A stretch of 64,000 bases of DNA. Origin: Paenibacillus borealis (GTDB lineage Bacteria > Bacillota > Bacilli > Paenibacillales > Paenibacillaceae). Made by a program: the position numbers and the translations under genes. Position 1 is the first letter of the stretch, and every line of letters starts with the position of its first letter. The stretch covers positions 7,006,001-7,070,000 of the forward strand of contig NZ_CP009285.1 of assembly GCF_000758665.1 (NCBI RefSeq), read 5' to 3'. The notes under the pieces are model-generated. The model ran no database searches and had not been told where the DNA came from. It worked only from the letters and a program-made list of their open reading frames with translations. Shown piece after piece: positions 58,568 through 64,000 of the stretch.

Positions 58568-59227
58568 TCACCCCTTATTAGTATTGAATTTAGCATCTTG
58601 CTTAATCCAATTCAAAAAATCTAGCTGGTTCTCTTCGGATACGCCATGGTCAGTTGGATATAATTTAAATGTTAAACGCTCTGTTTGGCCCTCTAGATAG
58701 CTGGCAGTCTCATGCCCTATACGAACCGGGAACACAGAATCATATTCCCCATGTGAGGCAAATACAGAAACATCTTTAATACTGCGAAGAGAATACTCCG
58801 TTTTCACAAAGTCAGGAATGTATCCGTTCAGCGCCACAATTCCTTTCAGCTGTTCCCCCATCGTAAGCGCAAGCGTCATGGACAGGATTGCACCCTGGCT
58901 GAAACCGAGCAAATAACGTTTGTCAGGATCGATCGGGTACTTCTCTGTTGCATATTGAATGAAAGCTTCGAGATCTGTAACCGCTTGGTCAAACATCTCC
59001 CGGATGGGATTGCCAAGACTTTTCAAATCATAATATTGATATCCACTGCCAAGTTGCAGGTTCCCGCGAACCCCGATGATGATGAAATCTGCAGCCAGTG
59101 GAGCAACCAGACCGAACATATTGCGTTCATTCGATCCTTTGCCATGTAGGGTGATAATCACAGGGTACTTCTTGCCCTCTTCAAGATTAACAGGTAGGTG
59201 AACGTCATACTGATATGTGGGATTCAT
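58568..59227 (-). CDS. Alpha/beta hydrolase, MhqD-like (carboxylesterase/dienelactone hydrolase type)
   Basis: 219 residues, started at ATG 59227, eight bases after AAGGAG; upstream in-frame starts lack a site. The nucleophile Ser is in LGFSQGAILSM; the acid and His follow in SHGEYDSVFP and YPTDHGVSEENQ. The oxyanion segment is TLHGKGSNERN. Members include the MhqD hydrolase of the quinone-stress regulon. It lies between the DoxX gene (22 bases) and the dioxygenase (6 bases) and could cleave ring-opened products. Confidence 0.87.
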   Translation of the reverse strand: MNPTYQYDVHLPVNLEEGKKYPVIITLHGKGSNERNMFGLVAPLAADFIIIGVRGNLQLGSGYQYYDLKSLGNPIREMFDQAVTDLEAFIQYATEKYPIDPDKRYLLGFSQGAILSMTLALTMGEQLKGIVALNGYIPDFVKTEYSLRSIKDVSVFASHGEYDSVFPVRIGHETASYLEGQTERLTFKLYPTDHGVSEENQLDFLNWIKQDAKFNTNKG

Positions 59228-59249
59228 CTTCATCTCTCCTTGCTGTAAG

Positions 59250-59663
59250 TTATCTGCTACGCTTGCTCGAAATAAAATGGTCAATAGATAGCGGTGTCCG
59301 TTCTGCAACAATCAGATAAAGCGAGATCAATATGAATCCGAGGTCCAGCTCATAACCGGCCATCTGACCATTGCCCAGAAGACCTACAGATAATTTGGCT
59401 GTCATAATGGCACCGATGAGCACAATCACAAATACTGCGGATACATAACGGGTAAACAATCCCAGGATAAGCATAATACCGCCGACAAATTCAATCACCG
59501 CAACAACATAGGCTACAAATCCCGGAATACCCAATGAGGTAAACCACGCTTCTACATTACCAAGACCCATTTGAAACTTATCTACAGCATGGAATACAAA
59601 GATGATTCCCAGCACCACACGCATAATAATTGAAACTACAGTTGTTCTGTTCATTCTGTTCAC
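59250..59663 (-). CDS. DoxX-family membrane protein (MhqP/CatD-like)
   Basis: A 137-residue protein with four membrane helices. The DoxX block reads IIMRVVLGIIFVFHAVDKF, then AVIEFVGGIMLILGLFTRYV. B. subtilis relatives MhqP and CatD act with quinone- or catechol-detoxifying enzymes. It starts at ATG 59663 as the first gene of the operon with the hydrolase and dioxygenase and is divergent from the XRE-cupin regulator. Confidence 0.9.
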   Translation of the reverse strand: MNRMNRTTVVSIIMRVVLGIIFVFHAVDKFQMGLGNVEAWFTSLGIPGFVAYVVAVIEFVGGIMLILGLFTRYVSAVFVIVLIGAIMTAKLSVGLLGNGQMAGYELDLGFILISLYLIVAERTPLSIDHFISSKRSR

Positions 59664-59799
59664 TCCCTCTATAAATATTAGTAATAAAAATATAAATTCT
59701 ATATGTGTAATTTAACTCATGCCACATTGACTTGTCAACATGAAAATTGATAATATGTAATTAAGTTTTGTATTACAAATATTATTGAGGTGTGATCCT
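59664..59799. promoter_or_regulatory. Divergent promoter region between the DoxX operon and the XRE-cupin gene
   Basis: An AT-rich 136-base gap. It holds the palindrome TTGACTTGTCAA (59727-59738) and another, TTGTATTACAA (59768-59778), plus two copies of TGTAATT. TTGACT with an 18-base spacer to TAATAT (about 59751-59756) could be the plus-strand promoter. The palindromes are candidate sites for the XRE-cupin protein. Confidence 0.5.
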
Positions 59800-60351
59800 A
59801 TGGATATTGGCTCTTCGATAAGAACAATCCGGAAAAGAAAAAACATCACCATTGCTCAGATATGTGAGACTACCGGACTATCTCAAGGCTTTATGAGTCA
59901 GGTTGAAACGAATAAAACCTCACCCTCTATTTCAACACTGGAAAATATAGCCCAAGCGCTAAAAGTACCGTTAGCTTATTTGCTTTTAAAGAAAGAAGAG
60001 CGAATGCATATTGTTCGGAAGGGTGAACGGACAATTACTACCAGCGGTCCGGATAATTTGAAGGTGGAGCACTTGAGTTCAACAAAGAATGTGCGAATGA
60101 CAATTGTAGAATTCCCTCCCGGTGCTATTATCGGAGATGCTCCTCATGCACATGAAGGCCAAGAGGTACATGTGGTCTTAAAAGGGAGAATTTACGCAGA
60201 ACAAGGCGAGGATGGGGCTGAGTTTGGTGAAGGGGATTCCTTTAGCTGGAATGCATGTACGCCTCATTTAGTACGAAATATTGGTGAAGACACGGCAATT
60301 GTACTAATCTCCATCTATACAGAGAATGAGAACGGACGAGAGCTTCTGTAA
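59800..60351 (+). CDS. XRE-family regulator with C-terminal cupin domain
   Basis: 183 residues starting at ATG 59800 after GAGGTG. The helix-turn-helix (about 5-60) reads IRTIRKRKNITIAQICETTG, then LSQGFMSQVETNKTSPSIST; the cupin (about 110-183) has GDAPHAHEGQEVHVVLKGRI with the metal or ligand-binding His residues. Such regulators sense small molecules through the cupin. Its position opposite the DoxX-hydrolase-dioxygenase operon suggests it controls that operon. A truncated copy of its cupin half is present at 16375-16720. Confidence 0.92.
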   Translation: MDIGSSIRTIRKRKNITIAQICETTGLSQGFMSQVETNKTSPSISTLENIAQALKVPLAYLLLKKEERMHIVRKGERTITTSGPDNLKVEHLSSTKNVRMTIVEFPPGAIIGDAPHAHEGQEVHVVLKGRIYAEQGEDGAEFGEGDSFSWNACTPHLVRNIGEDTAIVLISIYTENENGRELL

Positions 60352-60354
60352 GAC

Positions 60355-60394
60355 AAAAGCCCACAATCAGCGGTTAGGCTGATTGCGGGCTTTT
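60355..60394. terminator. Rho-independent terminator of the XRE-cupin gene
   Basis: AAAAGCCCACAATCAG (60355-60370) pairs with CTGATTGCGGGCTTTT (60379-60394) with one mismatch, loop CGGTTAGG. It resembles the terminator after the truncated cupin copy at 16724-16767, including the GTTAGGCT loop. Confidence 0.88.
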
Positions 60395-60685
60395 CAATAT
60401 CTTTTATAAATGCTGATTCGCTATTTGTGAGTTGTATATCATCTTGGCATTAAAAAGGAGTAATTCGAGCGAACTTGTAACGTTCTTTTGCAAATTATAA
60501 TCCCGGGGACTTCAATATGTTCAGATACAACAGCCTGCCGAAAAATTTTGTTTGAAATTACGGTTTATTCCAAATTTTATTAGATCAAGCGGATGGCAGT
60601 TTCGAAAAAAACATTTCTGTCGATTTAATCAAATAATCCCACTATACTATTAGAGGAAGATAACCCGACTTTGCTTTGGGGGTGT
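60395..60685. other. Intergenic stretch, probable promoter of the solute-binding protein
   Basis: About 290 AT-rich bases with no gene that I can see. A TATACT box near 60643-60648 followed by ATTAGAGG is the best -10 candidate for the downstream gene; the -35 is weak. Confidence 0.4.
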
Positions 60686-62011
60686 ATGGACAAGTCTATG
60701 CTCAGATCCAAGCTTTTTTATTATCTGTTATTACTGTCACTCCTGACCCTGGCAGCCATCTTCATCATCAGCACCCGTTCGAATGAACGTGGATCCGGAA
60801 ATGAAGCAGCCCAGTCAACGTCTACGGCCTCCGGCCGTCCTGACCAGATCAGCATTCTGATCGAAAACTCCTATCTGCCATATATCAGGAAAATTGCCGC
60901 GCGGTATGAAGAGCAATACGGGATCAAAGTCGATATCCGCTCCACCGATATCAACTCGCTGCATGACCAGATAGAAGACAGCCTCCTGCGGGGAGGCACA
61001 GATCTGGATATTATTCTGGTCGATACGGTCTGGACCACCGGATTCGCCAGAACCGGCTTGCTTGAGCCTCTGCGGAACTATGTCACAGGCAGCGTAATTG
61101 ATAAATTGGTACCCATTGCTTATAACCAGCGGGTCATCAGCAATGATTTGTATGCGCTTCCCGATTTATATGCCTTCCCGGTCATCATGGAAGAGAAGTT
61201 CCTCTACTATAATGAATCGATGCTGAGAAGCGCCGGCATTTATGCTCCTCCAGCCACCTGGGAGGAACTGAAGGACATGGCGAAGTACATTCAGGATAAG
61301 GGACTTGCCAAGTACGGCCTGATCTGGAGCTGGAAGCCGGGCGAAGGCTTGATCACCGATTATACGCTACTGGCCAATGCCCTTGGCGTGCAGGCGAAGG
61401 ATGCCAACGGCCGCTGGGTATTCAATGAGGGCGGCGGCGTGCAGGCGCTGGAATTCATGGTGAACACCCTGAGCAGCGGTTTATCCGATCCCGCTTCCCT
61501 GACTGCAGGCGATATGTCGGCTATTGAGACCTTCGCGGAGGGCAAGTTGCCTTTTTTGATCAGTTGGGCTTATGCCGATCCGATCCTCAGCCGCAAACCC
61601 GGCTTTAAAATGGCGCTCGTGCCCGGTTTCCAGGGATATCAAAGAAGCTCCACCGTTACCGGGGGCGGCGCACTCGGCATTACCCGAACTTCACGTCATA
61701 AAGACTGGGCCTGGAAATTTATTGATTTGACGATCAGCATGAGAAATGAAGTGTCCGCCAAGGACCAAATTGGAGGCCTTTCAGTCTGGAGCGAGCAGAT
61801 CGACCAGTTCGAGAATGAGGAAAAATACCTGAACCGGAACCTGATGACCGAACAATTCGAATATGCGATCAACAGGCCGAGCATGTCATCTTATGTGGAG
61901 TGGTCGGGTGTGCTGCAGGATGCCATCACCTCGGTGCTCACCGGCAGGAAGACGGCCAGGCAGGCGCTGGATGAAGCCAAGGCGGAAATCGAAAAGCAGG
62001 GCATCAAATAA
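60686..62011 (+). CDS. Extracellular solute-binding protein, family 1 (no lipobox)
   Basis: A 441-residue sugar-binding-type protein. GGGGG lies just before ATG 60686; TTG 60671 and ATG 60695 are less likely. The N-terminal hydrophobic stretch LFYYLLLLSLLTLAAIFIIS has no Cys, so the protein is anchored or cleaved rather than lipidated. Binding-protein features include LDIILVDTVWTTGFARTGLL, DLYAFPVIMEEKFLYYNES and KDWAWKFIDLTI. No permease genes are adjacent. It converges on a YesN/YesM-like two-component pair, which in Paenibacillus often use such a protein as signal partner. Confidence 0.88.
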   Translation: MDKSMLRSKLFYYLLLLSLLTLAAIFIISTRSNERGSGNEAAQSTSTASGRPDQISILIENSYLPYIRKIAARYEEQYGIKVDIRSTDINSLHDQIEDSLLRGGTDLDIILVDTVWTTGFARTGLLEPLRNYVTGSVIDKLVPIAYNQRVISNDLYALPDLYAFPVIMEEKFLYYNESMLRSAGIYAPPATWEELKDMAKYIQDKGLAKYGLIWSWKPGEGLITDYTLLANALGVQAKDANGRWVFNEGGGVQALEFMVNTLSSGLSDPASLTAGDMSAIETFAEGKLPFLISWAYADPILSRKPGFKMALVPGFQGYQRSSTVTGGGALGITRTSRHKDWAWKFIDLTISMRNEVSAKDQIGGLSVWSEQIDQFENEEKYLNRNLMTEQFEYAINRPSMSSYVEWSGVLQDAITSVLTGRKTARQALDEAKAEIEKQGIK

Positions 62012-62063
62012 AAAATCTCTATCCCCGCTTGTTTTGCCAAACCGGCCGGGGATAGAGATTTTT
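62011..62063. terminator. Bidirectional rho-independent terminator
   Basis: AAAAATCTCTATCCCCG (62011-62027) and CGGGGATAGAGATTTTT (62047-62063) form a perfect 17-bp stem with A/T tracts, ending both the solute-binding gene and the convergent response-regulator operon. Confidence 0.93.
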
Positions 62064-62082
62064 GCTGTGCGCCCTCTAGGCG

Positions 62083-63687
62083 TTATAACGCATTGCACCG
62101 GGGGCCGAACAAGGTTTCTTTATATTCCGAGGGCGTCATTCCATAGTATTTTTTGTACACCTGCCCGAAGTATTTGCCGTCCGCGAACCCGACCCGGCGG
62201 GCAACTTCCAGTACGGTCAAACGCCGGCTGCCGGTGAGTAATTGCTTGGCCTTTTCCACCCGTTTGAGCGACAGGTATTCGTTAAAGTTAGTCCCCAGCT
62301 CTTTTTTAAAAATTCTGCTGAGATGGCTGGCGCTCACATGGAACAAGTCTGCAACCAATTGAAGATTCAGCTCGGCTTCGGCATAATGATCATCCACATA
62401 CCGGGCGATCCGCTCCGCCAGGCTTCTTCCCATCGCTTCTTCCTTCCTCCATAACGCCTCCTCGCAGGCCAGGGCCGTAATCCGGCTTAACAGGTCCGTA
62501 TATTCTTCAAAGGTCCGCAGTCCGGCGATTCCCGCAATGGCTTCCGTGATTTGGTCCTTTATCTTCCACTCCGGCACATGCTTGGACAGGCCGAGCAGGA
62601 AGTCAAGACAGCTGTTCAGGGCGATACTTTTATTCCTGCCGGCTCTAATGCCGGCCGTGAATTCGTCCAAATACCGTTTCGCTTTCGGCTCGTCGCCGTC
62701 ACAGATCGCCTCAAACCATTCCGCATCCATGCGGCCCAAGGGCGGCTTGCCAGAGCTGCACTGAAGTGCATCCTGCAGCTTTGGCATCAGACTTCCCCAG
62801 AACAATTGGGTCTCGAGCAGCTTGAGCGCATGCTGGAAGGAGCTGTACAGCTCGCTGATTTCCCGGAAGTTGGTGCCAATGCCGACGCTGATTTGCTTTT
62901 TTAAATACATTTCGATGTTCTCCAGACATTCGGTTGTCGCTTCTACCACTCTTTTGCGGATAATCACCTGCTGCAAGGCGGGATCGGACTTGACGACGAC
63001 AACACTCTTCCCTTCCATATCAACGATGGAGGTCGCCATTTGGAAGCGGAGGTACGTTTCATTCACTATATTGTTGACGGCATACTGGTACAGGGAGGCA
63101 TACTCTTCATAAGAAAGATCCGAGGGATTATACATCTCAAACACCACGACCACACCGCAGCCGAGCTGGATGCCGTAATCCTTCAGCTTTGTACGCATAG
63201 CGGCAATATCCTTATTGCCGTTCACAATCACATTCATGAGGATGCCCGCCTCCACGATGTCCGCGTTCTCCCGCTTGGAGTCACTGGCCGCCTGCAGCAG
63301 AGAAGCCCTCTTGCCGTTGATCCTGTCCACCGCCTTAAGAATGCAGGCATTCAGGTCGGGAATCTTGATTGGCTTGAGCAGATAATCGAATACTTGATGC
63401 CTTACTGCGGTACGGGCATAGTCGAATTCACTGTATCCGCTGAGGAGAATCGTGATCATCCCCGGATAATGACGCTTGATATGCTCGGCCAGCTCCAGCC
63501 CGTTCATCCCGGGCATCTTGATGTCAGTAATGACGATATCCGGCTTAAAGCGTTCAATGACTTCCAGGCCTTCCAGTCCGTTGGCGGCCGTCCCGCATAC
63601 TGTGCAGTTCAGCTTGCTCCAGTCTACCTTCTCGCTCAGCCCCCGGCTTACGATGTCTTCATCATCCACAATCACGATTTTATACAA
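62083..63687 (-). CDS. YesN-like response regulator with AraC DNA-binding domain
   Basis: 534 residues. The start is TTG 63687 within the end of the kinase gene (the two overlap by 8 bases, GGTGGGA upstream), so translation is coupled. The receiver has DDE at 8-10, phospho-Asp55 in ITDIKMPGMNG and Lys in LLKPIKI. A middle region of about 280 residues has the weak helical/GGDEF-like fold of the YesN group. The AraC domain at the end reads LQLVADLFHVSASHLSRIFK, then KELGTNFNEYLSLKRVEKAKQ and GFADGKYFGQVYKKYYGMTP. It likely activates sugar transport genes, possibly the convergent binding protein. Confidence 0.92.
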   Translation of the reverse strand: MYKIVIVDDEDIVSRGLSEKVDWSKLNCTVCGTAANGLEGLEVIERFKPDIVITDIKMPGMNGLELAEHIKRHYPGMITILLSGYSEFDYARTAVRHQVFDYLLKPIKIPDLNACILKAVDRINGKRASLLQAASDSKRENADIVEAGILMNVIVNGNKDIAAMRTKLKDYGIQLGCGVVVVFEMYNPSDLSYEEYASLYQYAVNNIVNETYLRFQMATSIVDMEGKSVVVVKSDPALQQVIIRKRVVEATTECLENIEMYLKKQISVGIGTNFREISELYSSFQHALKLLETQLFWGSLMPKLQDALQCSSGKPPLGRMDAEWFEAICDGDEPKAKRYLDEFTAGIRAGRNKSIALNSCLDFLLGLSKHVPEWKIKDQITEAIAGIAGLRTFEEYTDLLSRITALACEEALWRKEEAMGRSLAERIARYVDDHYAEAELNLQLVADLFHVSASHLSRIFKKELGTNFNEYLSLKRVEKAKQLLTGSRRLTVLEVARRVGFADGKYFGQVYKKYYGMTPSEYKETLFGPRCNAL

Positions 63688-64000
63688 TATTCTTCCCACC
63701 TTCATCCGCAGTATTGGGAGGCGCAGTTACATTCTCCATTACAGGCACTATAATCTCGACAATGGTACCGCTGCCCGGCATGCCGTTGATCGTCAGACCG
63801 TAGCTTTCGCCGAACAGCATTTGAATCCGTTTGTGTACGTTTCTCATTCCGTTGCCTGTCCCTTTGGCACTGCCGAGGTCCACCTCGCCCGTGAATTCCA
63901 GCAGCCGGTCCCGCTTCTGTGCCTCGATCCCGACACCGTCATCAATCACCCGGAATCTTACGCTCCCACCATCCATGATCCCGATTATGCTCAGGTTGCC
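63680..64000 (-). CDS. YesM-like sensor histidine kinase, C-terminal fragment (5' end outside window)
   Basis: The last 106 codons of a kinase cut by the window end. The ATPase G1 box is VIDDGVGIEAQ and the end of the domain has GTGNGMRNVHKRIQMLFGES, YGLTINGMPGSGTIVEIIVP, typical of the HPK7/YesM class. Its stop lies inside the start of the response-regulator gene, confirming a kinase-regulator operon on the minus strand. Membrane and sensor parts lie beyond the window. Confidence 0.9.
   Translation of the reverse strand, partial: GNLSIIGIMDGGSVRFRVIDDGVGIEAQKRDRLLEFTGEVDLGSAKGTGNGMRNVHKRIQMLFGESYGLTINGMPGSGTIVEIIVPVMENVTAPPNTADEGGKNIV

Overview
This window looks like a chromosomal segment of a low- to mid-GC Gram-positive spore-former, most probably Paenibacillus or a close relative. 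The evidence is the Bacillales-type rRNA operon with its TTGAAAACTG leader motifs, strong GGAGG ribosome binding sites with many TTG/GTG starts, a huge S-layer-homology (SLH) surface protein, carbohydrate ABC importers, BglG/LicT-controlled PTS loci and YesM/YesN-like two-component systems. No prophage, insertion sequence, CRISPR array or tRNA was recognised. Genus assignment is inference; a 16S search would settle it.

Layout. 0-4.3 kb: the end of an AraC regulator, then a lipoprotein-response regulator-sensor kinase operon. 4.3-9.8 kb: an OsmC protein, a DapA-like aldolase with a glutamine amidotransferase, and a second kinase/regulator pair with an anchored protein of unknown function. 10.0-15.4 kb: an rRNA operon on the minus strand (16S-23S-5S, no tRNA) with two tandem promoters. 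15.4-16.8 kb: a protein with a nucleoside-deoxyribosyltransferase/TIR-like C-terminus and a decayed copy of a cupin regulator. 16.8-31.4 kb: a putative glycan-use locus made of a 2451-residue SLH-anchored protein, an ABC sugar importer, an 805-residue cytosolic relative of the surface protein and a LacI repressor, tied together by four TAAACGTTTA-like operators and a cre-like site. 31.6-34.5 kb: DedA, a phospholipid-methyltransferase-like protein and a two-component system. 34.6-39.2 kb: a PTS operon with antitermination, a ChbG/YdjC deacetylase and an IclR regulator.

39.3-43.7 kb: an isochorismatase-fold protein lacking its nucleophile, an AraC remnant, a radical SAM protein, an MFS exporter with an IclR regulator, and a small Cys-rich protein. 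43.8-50.1 kb: an HxlR regulator facing a tightly packed seven-gene operon that joins an OpuC-type ABC importer, a quinone-oxidoreductase-like enzyme, a class M sirtuin and a zinc macrodomain. 50.1-56.6 kb: a frameshifted lipoprotein/flavin-binding-fold gene and a beta-glucoside locus (GH1, AEC transporter, GH1 relic, BglP, LicT). 56.7-60.4 kb: a monooxygenase relic, RibA, and a DoxX-hydrolase-dioxygenase operon resembling the quinone-stress mhq genes, divergent from an XRE-cupin regulator. 60.7-64 kb: a solute-binding protein convergent with a YesN/YesM-like pair cut by the window end.

The best candidates for something undescribed are the two-compartment glycan locus (16.8-31.4 kb) and the transporter-oxidoreductase-sirtuin-macrodomain operon (43.8-50.1 kb). 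Functions are read from motifs and context; no database search was possible.
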